Source: CAVSUZ01 sp963795415
Lineage (GTDB): Bacteria; Pseudomonadota; Alphaproteobacteria; Acetobacterales; Acetobacteraceae
Direction: 5' to 3'
Assembly: GCA_963795415.1 (NCBI GenBank)
Contig: CAWCHQ010000001.1
Span: 2,666,001-2,730,000, forward strand
DNA length: 64,000 nucleotides
The translations under genes and the position numbers were made by a program. Position 1 is the stretch's first letter. Each line of letters opens with the position of its first letter. The notes below the pieces were generated by a model that was not told where the DNA came from, made no database searches, and saw only the letters and a program-made list of their open reading frames with translations. Positions 19,003 to 27,588 of this stretch are shown piece by piece.

Positions 19003-19452
19003 GGGATTTGGCAGACCAGCTGCGAATAAATCCCTCCGATCCGCCTCAATGATGCGCAGGCAAGGCGGCTCGGATTCCGGGTCGACCTCCACCAAGGTGT
19101 CGTTCGGCACGGCCTCGATGATGTCCTGATCGAAGCCCGAAATCATGGTGAATTCGGCCAGCGCCGCGCCCTGAACCATGATCGGATTGATCCGGTTCAG
19201 TACCAGGGCGGCGGGCATCACCCGGCGCGAGGCCATCTCGTGCAGCATCCAGGCCGTCGCGACCCCGCCTTTCGCGGCATCGAGGATCAGCACCCGCCCG
19301 ACATAACTCTCGCCCGCCAGCTTGTGCTCCGGCCGGGAGAACACGCCGCGGACCCGGTCCAGATCGTAACGGGCGGAGAACCCGTCGCTTGCTACCAGCG
19401 CCGGCGCCCGGACGCGCTTTCCCATTCCGGCCTGAGCGACAAAAATGGTCAC
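18997..19452 (-). CDS. Aconitase X small (swivel) subunit
   Basis: A 151-residue DUF126-type swivelling domain of type II aconitase X. It has VGRVLILDAAKGGVATAWML, ALVLNRINPIMVQGAALAE and the C-terminal DTLVEVDPESE, all family features. GTG at 19452 overlaps the large-subunit stop as GTGA, the usual coupling for the split enzyme. In bacteria the characterised activity is dehydration of cis-3-hydroxy-L-proline; the archaeal relatives dehydrate phosphomevalonate. It completes the active site shared with the large subunit. Confidence 0.85.
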   Translation of the reverse strand: MTIFVAQAGMGKRVRAPALVASDGFSARYDLDRVRGVFSRPEHKLAGESYVGRVLILDAAKGGVATAWMLHEMASRRVMPAALVLNRINPIMVQGAALAEFTMISGFDQDIIEAVPNDTLVEVDPESEPPCLRIIEADRRDLFAAGLPNPL

Positions 19453-20672
19453 CGGGGCACCTTCCTGTGGCAGGCTGCCTCGACGCACTGCGCCATGCTC
19501 AGCAGCGCCGGCTGGTAGCCATAGCCCCCGAGGATGTTGGCCAGCTTCGCTGAATTGGTGGCCAGCGTCCGCCAGTTATTCGCCTCAGCCATTTCCCGCG
19601 CGTAGCTCTGGTAGAAGCACATGCCGGACAGCACCATCGCGCCCGCGGTCTCGATCCGCCCGGTCAGCCCCATCCGGTCCGCGTCGGCCTTCACCTGCGG
19701 GCTGGTAATCACCAGGGTCGGCGCCGCCACCCGCCGTTCGTCGAGCAGCCCGGCCAGTTCCCGCATTTCCATCAGGCTCAGCTGCGGGGCTGCAAACACC
19801 ACCACATCGACAGCGTCCACTTTGGCGACATAGGACGCTTTGAATGCGGCCAGGTCCGCCTGCGTGACGGTTGCCCGAACGGGCAGGGCCGGGTCCGCCA
19901 TCTCCGCTGCCTCGGGTGTGATGCCGGCCATATGGAACAGCGCGACCGAGCCGTGGCTCGCCAGGGCCGCCCCGAAATGCTTCATCTGGTCCGAGGTCGG
20001 GACGCGCTCGATCCCGAACAGCGCCGGCACCTGCCAGTAATCCCCCGCCAGCCGTCCCACGATGCCGCCCAGCGCGCCCCAGTCGGCCAGATCATCCGGG
20101 GTGTCCGCGACCTGGACCGCTAGCGTCGCCCGGCGTTTCTCCTCCAAATGGTACCCGTAACGCGGCGTTCGGCCGGTCAGCCCCGCCGCCAGCGCCGACG
20201 GACCACCCTCGAAATTGGATCGCGCCCCCAGCACGCTGTTCGAGTAAATCACCACACCGGTATCGCCGTAGGCCATGTGCTCCCCGCGCACCGCCGGCAT
20301 GATCGTCTGGTAGTTGATGCAGGTGTCGGTCATCAGCACGCCCATCGCCTCGAGCGCGCCGATCGCGCGGCGCTCCAGCGCCAGCATCCAGTCCTGCTGT
20401 TTCAGCCGCGCCGCCGCGGCAAAGTCGGTCCCGCGGGGGTCGGTGATCGTGGGGACGGCAACCTGGGCACCGTCACTCGCCAGGCGCTCCAGCCACTCGA
20501 CGCCCGCAGCGCCGAGCGACTCGGTGTCGGCCATGATGTGTGCCTGAGACACGGGCACCAGGTCCGTGGCGCCGAGATAGCGACCGACCTGCAGCTGGTG
20601 CCGTATGGCCCATTGCCTTGCCGGCCCGCCTTCGCCCGCCAACCAGGCCTGCTCTTCCTCCCTCAGGCGCAT
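19449..20672 (-). CDS. Aconitase X large (catalytic) subunit
   Basis: A 407-residue DUF521 catalytic domain. It starts with the family pattern RLREEEQAWLAGEGGPARQW and contains HIMADTESLG, TITDPRGTDF, MTDTCINYQTIMPAVRGEHM (Fe-S Cys region), YSNSVLGARSNFEGGPSA, GMCFYQS and a C-terminal AQCVEAACHRKVPR carrying further Cys ligands. It probably binds a [2Fe-2S] cluster and dehydrates a hydroxyproline-type substrate. It lies 85 bp after livM on the same strand, so the Liv transporter may import its substrate. Confidence 0.87.
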   Translation of the reverse strand: MRLREEEQAWLAGEGGPARQWAIRHQLQVGRYLGATDLVPVSQAHIMADTESLGAAGVEWLERLASDGAQVAVPTITDPRGTDFAAAARLKQQDWMLALERRAIGALEAMGVLMTDTCINYQTIMPAVRGEHMAYGDTGVVIYSNSVLGARSNFEGGPSALAAGLTGRTPRYGYHLEEKRRATLAVQVADTPDDLADWGALGGIVGRLAGDYWQVPALFGIERVPTSDQMKHFGAALASHGSVALFHMAGITPEAAEMADPALPVRATVTQADLAAFKASYVAKVDAVDVVVFAAPQLSLMEMRELAGLLDERRVAAPTLVITSPQVKADADRMGLTGRIETAGAMVLSGMCFYQSYAREMAEANNWRTLATNSAKLANILGGYGYQPALLSMAQCVEAACHRKVPR

Positions 20673-20757
20673 GGCCCGGATGATGAACGGCCGGCAGCCC
20701 TGGTGTCAAAATTTCGACCCCTTCCCCGTGCAGGCGGTGGGGAATTTGGACGACGGC

Positions 20758-21762
20758 CTACCGGGCTCTTAAAGCCATCGAGTCAGGCCGCTGGCGGCGG
20801 GTGATGCGTCGGCCGGCGACGGATAGCAGGCCGGCGACGCCGCGCGGCATGACGAACATGCAGCCGATCAAAATCAATCCATAGATGGCTCCTGGCGCGG
20901 CCTTGGAGATGTCGTTGGCGATGTTGGGGACGAACTCGATGAAGACGCCGCCAAAGATGGCGCCGATGATGGAGTCCACTCCGCCGACCACCAGGCCGAC
21001 GAATAAGGTGATGGAAAGCGGGAAACTGAAACTGTCCGGTGCGACGAACTGCACGGCGATGGTGGACAGCGCTCCGGCAATGCCGGTGAAACCCGCGCTG
21101 ACGGCGAAGGTCCGGGTTTTCACGGCGGCCAGGTCGATGCCCATGGCCTCGGCGGCGAGGCCGTGATCGCGCACGGCCTTCATGGCGCGGCCAAGGCGCC
21201 CGCGCGCGAGGTTCCAGCCGAGCAGAAAGACGACTGACCCGACGGCGATGGTAAAGAGGTAGATCCACTGATCGGCGGAGAGCGGAAGGCCGTATGGGGC
21301 GTCGGGTTTGTCGGTGGTGAGGCCCTGCACGCCGCCGGTAAGGTCCTCCAGCGCGTTGACTTTGAGGATCTGCGGCACCGCCACGGCGAGGGCGAAGGTC
21401 GTGAGGGCGAGATAGAGTCCGCCAAGCCGCAGGGCTGGAAAACCGACCAGGAATCCAAGGACGCCGGCGGCGATAGCGGCGACCGGAATGGTGGTCCAAT
21501 AGGGCCAGTCCAGATTCGCCATGAGGATTGCGGCGGCGTAAGAGCCAACGGCGAAAAATGCGCCATGGCCGAGGGAAATCTGTCCATTGATTCCGGTGAG
21601 GATGGTAAGGCCGAGGACGGCGCAGGAATACGAGACGACCATCGTGAGCTGGAAAAGCCGGTATGGGTCGGCAATGAAGGTGAGCGCGATAAGCACGATC
21701 ATGACCGCGCCGATTTTCATCACCTGGCCTGGGGTGACCGATCCATCATCATTACCGCGCAT
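20758..21762 (-). CDS. livM: Branched-chain amino-acid-type ABC transporter permease (LivM-like)
   Basis: A 334-residue inner-membrane permease with about ten helices. TILTGINGQISLGHGAFFAV and FPALRLGGLYLALTTFALAV are the LivM signatures, and RGRLGRAMKAVRDHGLAAEA followed by MGID is the EAA-like loop that contacts the ATPases. It starts 3 bp after livH ends. No periplasmic binding protein gene is nearby, so the substrate must be supplied by one encoded elsewhere. Confidence 0.88.
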   Translation of the reverse strand: MRGNDDGSVTPGQVMKIGAVMIVLIALTFIADPYRLFQLTMVVSYSCAVLGLTILTGINGQISLGHGAFFAVGSYAAAILMANLDWPYWTTIPVAAIAAGVLGFLVGFPALRLGGLYLALTTFALAVAVPQILKVNALEDLTGGVQGLTTDKPDAPYGLPLSADQWIYLFTIAVGSVVFLLGWNLARGRLGRAMKAVRDHGLAAEAMGIDLAAVKTRTFAVSAGFTGIAGALSTIAVQFVAPDSFSFPLSITLFVGLVVGGVDSIIGAIFGGVFIEFVPNIANDISKAAPGAIYGLILIGCMFVMPRGVAGLLSVAGRRITRRQRPDSMALRAR

Positions 21763-21765
21763 CGC

Positions 21766-22638
21766 TTATACCCTGCTCTGAACCGGACGGCCGAACAGGC
21801 CGGTGGGTTTCACCAGCAGCACCAGCACGATGATGATCAGGGCGACGGTCAGCTTGAGCTCGGTGCCGACGAGATAGGCGCCGAAAAGGTTTTCGAGCAC
21901 GCCGACGGCGAAGCCTCCGATGACCGCGCCGAGGGCGTTGTCAATGCCGCCGAGCAGCGCCCCGGCGAAGGCGTAGAGCAGGATGCCGGTCATCATGTTG
22001 GGATCGAGGAAGACGATGGGCGCCACCATGATTCCCGCGATTCCGCCGATTGCGGCGGCCAGGCCCCAGCCGAGCGAGAGCATGCGGTTGACGCGAACGC
22101 CGCAAAGGCGGGAGGAGGTCGGATTGTAGGCGGCGGCCCGCATGGCAAGGCCGAGGCTGGTGTGACGGAAGAAAAGATAAACGGCCAGCAGGACGATCAG
22201 GGTGACGATGGTTTCGCCGAGTTCGTGCGGCGAGATGAAGCCGCCCATCATCGCCTCGGACCCGCCGAACGGCGAGGGAAACGGCTTGATGATATAGTCC
22301 CAGACCCAACCATCGAAGGCGTTGATGAGAAGCAACAGGCCGATGAACACGCCGACTGCCGATAACGGCGGGGCGTCGGTCATGGGGCGGATCAGGATCC
22401 GCTCCACCACCATGCCCATGGCGAAGGAAATTGCGATTGTAACGGCAAATGCGCCCCAATAGGGTGCGCCGGCGTGGATCAGGGTGAGGCAGATATAGGT
22501 TGAGAGCGTCGCCATCTCGCCCTGGGCGAAATTCACGTGGTGCGTGGACTGGTAGATCATCACCAGAGCCAGGGCGACGGAGGCATAGATGCTGCCGTTT
22601 GCCAGTCCCGAGATGATTTGATGTGCGAGGCCGATCAC
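21766..22638 (-). CDS. livH: Branched-chain amino-acid-type ABC transporter permease (LivH-like)
   Basis: A 290-residue permease. IISGLANGSIYASVALALVM and HVNFAQGEMATLSTY are diagnostic of LivH, and TSLGLAMRAAAYNPTSSRLC is the EAA loop. It forms the transmembrane channel with the downstream livM product. It lies 14 bp after livF. Confidence 0.88.
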   Translation of the reverse strand: MIGLAHQIISGLANGSIYASVALALVMIYQSTHHVNFAQGEMATLSTYICLTLIHAGAPYWGAFAVTIAISFAMGMVVERILIRPMTDAPPLSAVGVFIGLLLLINAFDGWVWDYIIKPFPSPFGGSEAMMGGFISPHELGETIVTLIVLLAVYLFFRHTSLGLAMRAAAYNPTSSRLCGVRVNRMLSLGWGLAAAIGGIAGIMVAPIVFLDPNMMTGILLYAFAGALLGGIDNALGAVIGGFAVGVLENLFGAYLVGTELKLTVALIIIVLVLLVKPTGLFGRPVQSRV

Positions 22639-22652
22639 GACGCGGCGTTCCC

Positions 22653-23366
22653 CTAATATCCCAGGTAAGAGCGCCGCACCTGCTCGTCCTTGCGGATTTC
22701 CGCGGCGGGCCCGGACATGACGATGCGGCCGGTTTCGAGCAGATAGGCTTCATCGGCGATATCGAGCGCCAGAGAGGCGTTCTGCTCTACGACGAGGATG
22801 CTGACGTGCTGTTCGGTGTTGATGCGGCGGAGGATGGCGAAGATGTCGCGCACGATCAGGGGTGCGAGTCCGAAAGATGGTTCATCGAGCAACAACAGCT
22901 TGGGCCGCACAAGCAGGGCGCGGGCGATGGCGAGCATTTGCTGTTCGCCGCCCGAGAGGGTGCCGGCCTGCTGGCGAAGACGCTCCTTGAGGCGGGGGAA
23001 ATAACCGAAGACGCGCTCGAGGTCGGCGGCGATGCCGTCGCGATCTTTGCGGCTGTATGCGCCGAGCCGGAGATTTTCGTCCACGGTGAGTTCGAGGAAG
23101 GTGCCGCGGCCGTCGGGGACGTGGCCCACGCCGCGGCGGACGATCTCCTCGGCAGGGAGGCGGTCGATGCGCTGATCGTCGAGGCGGACTTCGCCTTGTG
23201 GGCGGATCAGGCCGCAGATGGCGCGCAGGGTGGTGGTTTTGCCGGCACCATTCGCGCCGAGAAGGGTGGTGACGCCACCATGGCGGACGGTGAAGTCGAT
23301 GCCGTGGAGAACCTTGGTTTCGCCGTAGCCGGCGCGCAGGCCATGGGCCTCAAGCAGCGCCGACAT
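22653..23366 (-). CDS. livF: Liv-type ABC transporter ATP-binding protein (LivF-like)
   Basis: A 237-residue ABC ATPase. Walker A GANGAGKTTTLRAICGL, signature LSGGEQQMLAIARALL and Walker B KLLLLDEPSFGLAP are intact, and GRGTFLELTVDENLRLGAY is typical of LivF. ATG 23366 (MSALLEAHGLRAGYGE) was chosen over the 23390 start because it matches the family N-terminus; it overlaps livG by 17 bp. Confidence 0.88.
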   Translation of the reverse strand: MSALLEAHGLRAGYGETKVLHGIDFTVRHGGVTTLLGANGAGKTTTLRAICGLIRPQGEVRLDDQRIDRLPAEEIVRRGVGHVPDGRGTFLELTVDENLRLGAYSRKDRDGIAADLERVFGYFPRLKERLRQQAGTLSGGEQQMLAIARALLVRPKLLLLDEPSFGLAPLIVRDIFAILRRINTEQHVSILVVEQNASLALDIADEAYLLETGRIVMSGPAAEIRKDEQVRRSYLGY

Positions 23367-24159
23367 ACCGCGGCTCGTGTTCGGTCTCACCGAGATAGGC
23401 GCGGATCACCTCGGGCTCGGCACGGACCTCGGCGGGGGTCCCGTCGGCGATCTTGCGGCCGAATTCCAGGGCGATGACTTTTTCGGAGACGCGCATCACC
23501 AGGCTCATGTGATGCTCGACCAGCAGCATGGTCGTATCGAAGCTGTGGCGGATGCGTTCCAGCAGGAGCGCGAGCTCGTCCACTTCGGCGTGGTTGAGGC
23601 CGCCGGCGGGTTCGTCGAGCAGCAGGAGCTTGGGGCGGGTGATCAGGGCGCGGGCCATTTCGACGCGCTTCTGCGTGGGGAAGGGGAGGCTGCCGGCGAT
23701 TGCGTCGGCGACGTTTTCGAGGTCGAGCAGGTGGAGGAGATCGGCGAGGACGTGGCGCGCCTGGCGTTCTTCCTGCCGGACAGCGGGGAGGCGGAGGGCC
23801 TGGGCGGTGAAGCCGGCTTTGCCGAGATGGTGTGCGCCGACGAGGACGTTGTCCTTGACGGTGAGGCTGCGGAACAGGGCGACGTTCTGAAAGGTGCGGC
23901 CGATTCCCAGGGCGGCCATGCGGTGGCGTGGCACGCCGTTGAGGCGCTCACCGTCGAAGATGATGTGGCCAGCGGAGTGGCGGTAAATGCCGCTGATGCA
24001 GTTGAAGAGCGTGGTCTTGCCGGAACCGTTGGGGCCGATGAGGCCACAGATCTGGCCTCGAGCGACGTCGAAGGAGACACCGGCGAGGGCGACCACGCCG
24101 CCGAACCGGATCACGACGTCCCGGATTGACAGGAGGGGGCAGGCTGAATTGGCTGTCAT
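23350..24159 (-). CDS. livG: Liv-type ABC transporter ATP-binding protein (LivG-like)
   Basis: A 269-residue ABC ATPase and first gene of the liv-aconitase X operon. Walker A GPNGSGKTTLFNCISG, a LivG-type insertion (GIGRTFQNVALFRSLTVKDN), a degenerate signature region (LPFPTQKRVEMARALI, lacking the LSGG core) and Walker B KLLLLDEPAGGLNH, then the LivG HxxxxV region (LLVEHHMSLVMRVSEKVIAL). The changed LSGG in LivG is common in this family (LPYGxQ), so it is not a lesion. Confidence 0.88.
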   Translation of the reverse strand: MTANSACPLLSIRDVVIRFGGVVALAGVSFDVARGQICGLIGPNGSGKTTLFNCISGIYRHSAGHIIFDGERLNGVPRHRMAALGIGRTFQNVALFRSLTVKDNVLVGAHHLGKAGFTAQALRLPAVRQEERQARHVLADLLHLLDLENVADAIAGSLPFPTQKRVEMARALITRPKLLLLDEPAGGLNHAEVDELALLLERIRHSFDTTMLLVEHHMSLVMRVSEKVIALEFGRKIADGTPAEVRAEPEVIRAYLGETEHEPRYVGAA

Positions 24160-24326
24160 GCGGCTCGTGGTCTGGCCGCCGGCGTCCAGCGTCTGCTTCC
24201 CATGGTGTCCTGTCCCTGCGGGCGCCCCGGGGGCCCCGTATGGCGCGTTGTTGTGCGGTGAAGGTGGCGGAAGGGCGGAGGGGGTGTCAACGGTGCTTTG
24301 GCGAGGGGCTGAGGTGGCGGACCGCT

Positions 24327-24902
24327 ATGGCCGGCATTATGTTACGGCGCGTGAGTGAACCGGTTCGCAGGCCGATGACGGCGGACGATTTCATCGCCTG
24401 GGCGATGGAGAGGCCGGAGGGCGAGAATTACGAGCTGTCCGGCGGGGAAGCAGTGGCGATGGCGCCGGAGCGGGTGGGACATAACCTGCTGAAGTTTCGG
24501 ATTGCGCGGAAGCTGGCCGAGGCCATTGAGGCATCCCGGCTCGACTGCCTGGTGCTGACGGACGGGGTTAGCCTTCGTACAAACGGCTCTACAGTCTATG
24601 AGCCGGATGCGATGGTTCGCTGTGGCCCGCGGCTTGATCCTCAGGCGCTGGAAATTTCCGATCCGTTGCTTGTGTTGGAGGTGATTTCACGATCGACCCG
24701 AGGGGTCGACAGAGGGCGGAAGCTTCGCGACTACTTCAGGCTCTATTCGTTGCAGCATCATCTTATTGCTGACTACGTAACCGGCAGCGTCCTTCATCAT
24801 CAACGCAAAGCTGATGGCCAGATCGTAATGACGATCATCGGCAACGGCGAGGTGCAGCTGGATCCGCCGGGGATTACGATCCGGTATCTATTCTCGGCCT
24901 AG
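24327..24902 (+). CDS. Uma2-family (DUF820) putative endonuclease
   Basis: A 191-residue protein with the restriction-nuclease-like Uma2 fold. PMTADDFIAWAMERPEGENY, YELSGGE, VYEPDAMV (catalytic Asp), and LLVLEVISRSTRGVDRGRKL (Glu...Lys-type site) match. The family is abundant in cyanobacteria and sporadic in proteobacteria, and its DNA target is unknown. ATG 24327 is favoured by GAGGTGG 10 bp upstream; ATG 24339 is possible. It is divergent from livG. Confidence 0.75.
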   Translation: MAGIMLRRVSEPVRRPMTADDFIAWAMERPEGENYELSGGEAVAMAPERVGHNLLKFRIARKLAEAIEASRLDCLVLTDGVSLRTNGSTVYEPDAMVRCGPRLDPQALEISDPLLVLEVISRSTRGVDRGRKLRDYFRLYSLQHHLIADYVTGSVLHHQRKADGQIVMTIIGNGEVQLDPPGITIRYLFSA

Positions 24903-25040
24903 GCCGTCATCGCCCTCAATGGAGCGGAGACGGGTGCCGTAGAACCTCTGATGGCTCTTCCACTTCTGATGTCTGCCATGCTGAGCCGGCAACATCTAGT
25001 ATCGACTTTCTCTGAAAAGCGATACGCCGCTTGTTGTCGG

Positions 25041-25105
25041 AGTATCCGATTTACGCGACGAAGCGTGCGCGCTTCGCGACTTACGCTTCTCTGCGATCGG
25101 ATACT
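25041..25105. repeat. Nested palindromic element
   Basis: A perfect 10-bp inverted repeat AGTATCCGAT (25041-25050) / ATCGGATACT (25096-25105) encloses a perfect 7-bp stem CGAAGCG-TGCG-CGCTTCG (25059-25076). It occupies the 463-bp gap (24903-25366) between the Uma2 gene and trmO, where I see no convincing coding sequence. It could be a folded RNA, a mobile short element or a recombination site. Confidence 0.6.
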
Positions 25106-25366
25106 AGAAGATATTTGTAGACGTCTTCAAAGTGTCCGTTGCTTTCGTCGACTATTTTCTGAGATGAGGGGAATGATCTTGGCATCGGATGCGGGGCGGA
25201 TCAGCTCATGCTCGCATCGGGTTGCACATCGGTGGTCGGCGGGCATGGTCGATGTCCAGCAGCGGCTCGGTTATCGGCGCGGAAACGGTGGTGAGCAATC
25301 GCGGCCAGGACTGCTCAGCCGCCCCCTGGTGCGGGCGATCCTGGAATTGTGATATGAAACCGCACG

Positions 25367-25825
25367 CTATATCGTGGACCGCCTTGTTGCATGCGGAGCG
25401 AGCCAGCCCATGGCTGCTTCCAATTCCGCATCGGTGGTCGGCAGGTATGGCTTGATGTCCAGGAGTGGCGTGCCGTCCACGCAATCGAGGTAGCGGACAC
25501 GCAGGCAATCCGGCGCGGCGAAGCCGTCGAATGCGACGACGGAGAGGCCGATCGGGTTGGGGCGCGCGGGAGAGCGGGTGGCGAAGATGCCTCTTTCCTG
25601 GCCATCGAAGGGCGGGACGAAGCGCAGGCTGGGATTTTTGTTCTCGTGCAACCAATAGAGCAGGATGAGATGGGAGAAGGTGTCGAGGCTGAGAAGGCCG
25701 GGGATGAAGGGTGCAAACAGGTGAACGTGGCAGAGGGGCGGGGGCTGCGGCTGGCGGCCGTTACGCGGGCACTCGCTGATGGTTTTCCACGGCGTCTGAA
25801 TGGTTCCGATCGGTTCAAAAACCAT
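25367..25825 (-). CDS. trmO: tRNA (N6-threonylcarbamoyladenosine37-N6)-methyltransferase TrmO-like
   Basis: A 152-residue TrmO/YaeB-like SAM-dependent methyltransferase that modifies t6A37 in certain tRNAs. It starts MVFEPIGTIQTPWKT (family beta-barrel start). GIFATRSPARPNPIGLSVV is the hallmark motif, and LDIKPYLP is the family's conserved segment. It overlaps the stop of the preceding hydrolase gene (ATGA at 25822-25827), so the two are probably co-transcribed. Length is short compared with E. coli TrmO, as in other alphaproteobacteria. Confidence 0.85.
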   Translation of the reverse strand: MVFEPIGTIQTPWKTISECPRNGRQPQPPPLCHVHLFAPFIPGLLSLDTFSHLILLYWLHENKNPSLRFVPPFDGQERGIFATRSPARPNPIGLSVVAFDGFAAPDCLRVRYLDCVDGTPLLDIKPYLPTTDAELEAAMGWLAPHATRRSTI

Positions 25826-26701
25826 CAGAGAACGTTCAGCGGCACGCGGAGATAGCGGATGCCGTTATCGGCAGTCTCGGGCAATTCGCCGGCGCAGATG
25901 TTCACCTGCACGGAAGGGATAATTAGCACAGGCATGGAGAGCGTCTTGTCGCGGGCGGTGCGGAGGGCGACGAAACTGGCCTCGTCGATGCCATCGTGGA
26001 CGTGGATGTTTTTCGGTACGCTGCTCGGCGACGGTTGTTTCCCAGGCGGCCTGGCGTCCGCCGGGACCGTAGTCGTGGCAGATGAACATGCGGGTGGCGG
26101 GCGGTAGATCGAGGATGTGGCGGATCGAGCGATACAGGGCTGCGGCGTCGCCGCCGGGGAAGTCGGCGCGGGCGGTGCCACCGTCGGGCATAAACAGCGT
26201 GTCGCCGACGAAGACGGCGTCACCGATCAGGTAGGAGACGCAGGCGGGGGTGTGTCCGGGCGTGTGAAGCACGCGGGCGGAGAGGTTCCCGAGGGTGAAG
26301 TTTTCGCCGTCTTCGAACAGGTGGTCGAACTGGCTGCCATCCGGCTGAAAGCCGCGTTCGAAGCCGAAGATGTGTCTGAAGACCTTCTGCACGTCGCCGA
26401 TCCGGGCACCGATGCCAGTGCAGCCGCCGACGGCGCGCTTGACGTAGGCGAGGCCGGAGAGGTGGTCGGCGTGCACATGCGTTTCGAGCAGCCAGTCGAT
26501 GGCAAGGCCGCGTTCCTGGATGCGCGCGATGACGGCGTCAGCGGAGCGGGTGGAGGTGCGCCCGGCTTTGGGATCGTAATCCATGACGGGATCGATGACC
26601 GCGGCGCGGCCACTCGCGGGGTCGGCGACGATATAGGTGACCGTGCCTGTGTCCTTGTCGTGGAAGCCTTCCACGTCTGGGCGCAGGTTGGAGAGCGGCA
26701 T
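25825..26701 (-). pseudogene. MBL-fold hydrolase, persulfide dioxygenase-like, frameshifted near the C-terminus
   Basis: Metallo-beta-lactamase-fold protein with THVHADHLSGL (HxHxDH metal site), HTPGHTPACVSYLIGD, VFVGDTLFMPDGGTARADFP and FICHDYGPGGR, the pattern of bacterial persulfide dioxygenase (ETHE1/Blh-like) enzymes that oxidise glutathione persulfide. At TVAEQRTE the frame is lost in a run of five T (plus strand, about 26006-26010). With one fewer base it reads NIHVHDGIDEASFVALRTAR and the conserved tail SVQVNICAGELPE, then NGIRYLRVPLNVL, ending exactly at the trmO start. The span is 3n+1. Given the homopolymer and the preserved gene overlap, a sequencing error is quite possible. Confidence 0.8.
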
Positions 26702-26853
26702 GCCACATCCTTTCTGCTCGGGAGAAAATTATAACGCGATCCGCGGGGGTGCGTGCAAACCTTTCGCATGGTCAAGGTGCGGGCGGGGGTGCGTGCTTGA
26801 CAGCGGCGGGTCGGGCGGCGGTTGATCGGAGCGGGTGCGGGAGGAAGGGGCGG

Positions 26854-27588
26854 ATGAGTGGCAAGTGCTATCCCGGGTTCCGGGAGGCTGTCGCGGATAT
26901 ACCGGACGGGGCGACGGTGGCGTTCGGCGGGTTTGCGATGCCGGGGACTCCGTTCAACCTGATCCGGGCGCTGATGGAGCAGGGGGCGCGGAATTTGACG
27001 CTGGTGGCGAATACGACCGGCGGGGCGCAGCAGCCGCGGATGCCGGATATCGGGATGCTGGTGGAGAAGGGTCGGGTGCGGAAGGTGATCTGCGCGTTCA
27101 CCGCGGCGACGCGCGCATCGGACCTGCTTCCTTTCACTCGATATTACGAGGCGGGCGAGGTGGAGGCGGAACTGGTGCCCCAGGGCACGCTGGCGGAGCG
27201 GTTGCGGGCGGCCGGGGCCGGAATTCCGGCGTTCTATACGCCCACGGCGGTTGGCACGGAGCTGGCCGAGGGGCGCGAGACGCGGGTGTTTAACGGGCGG
27301 GAATATCTGCTGGAGCATGCGCTGCCGGTGGATTTTGCATTCGTGCGGGCGCGCCATGCGGATGAGGTGGGCAATCTGCGGTTCCATCGCTCGCAGCGGA
27401 ACTTCAATCCGCTGATGGCGATGGCGGCGCGGGTGGCGATTGCGGAAGTGGAGGAGGAGATTCTGCCGGCCGGCGCGATTGATCCGGATGACGTGCATAC
27501 GCCGGGGATTTTCGTGCATCGGCTGGTGCGTGTGCCTCCGGCCCCGGACGGGCTGTGGCCGCAGAAACGAGGGGAGCGGGTGCGATGA
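26854..27588 (+). CDS. 3-oxoacid CoA-transferase subunit A
   Basis: A 244-residue alpha subunit of a two-subunit class I CoA transferase (succinyl-CoA:3-oxoacid or 3-oxoadipate type). FGGFAMPGTP (residues 24-33), LTLVANTTGG, VPQGTLAERLRAAGAGIPAF, and ALPVDFAFVRARHADEVGNL are the family blocks. ATG 26854 gives the family start (MSGKCYPGFREAVADIPDG). It overlaps the subunit B gene by four bases. It would activate a 3-oxoacid with succinyl-CoA; PcaI and ScoA cannot be separated by eye. Confidence 0.87.
   Translation: MSGKCYPGFREAVADIPDGATVAFGGFAMPGTPFNLIRALMEQGARNLTLVANTTGGAQQPRMPDIGMLVEKGRVRKVICAFTAATRASDLLPFTRYYEAGEVEAELVPQGTLAERLRAAGAGIPAFYTPTAVGTELAEGRETRVFNGREYLLEHALPVDFAFVRARHADEVGNLRFHRSQRNFNPLMAMAARVAIAEVEEEILPAGAIDPDDVHTPGIFVHRLVRVPPAPDGLWPQKRGERVR

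Noticed and set aside
20673..20757. Possible IS end in the livM-aconitase X gap (TGTCAAAATTTCGACCCC)
   Set aside because: Resembles some insertion sequence termini but no partner end or transposase is nearby.
24951..25352. 133-codon plus-strand open frame
   Set aside because: Poor composition, no ribosome site, and it runs through the nested palindrome.
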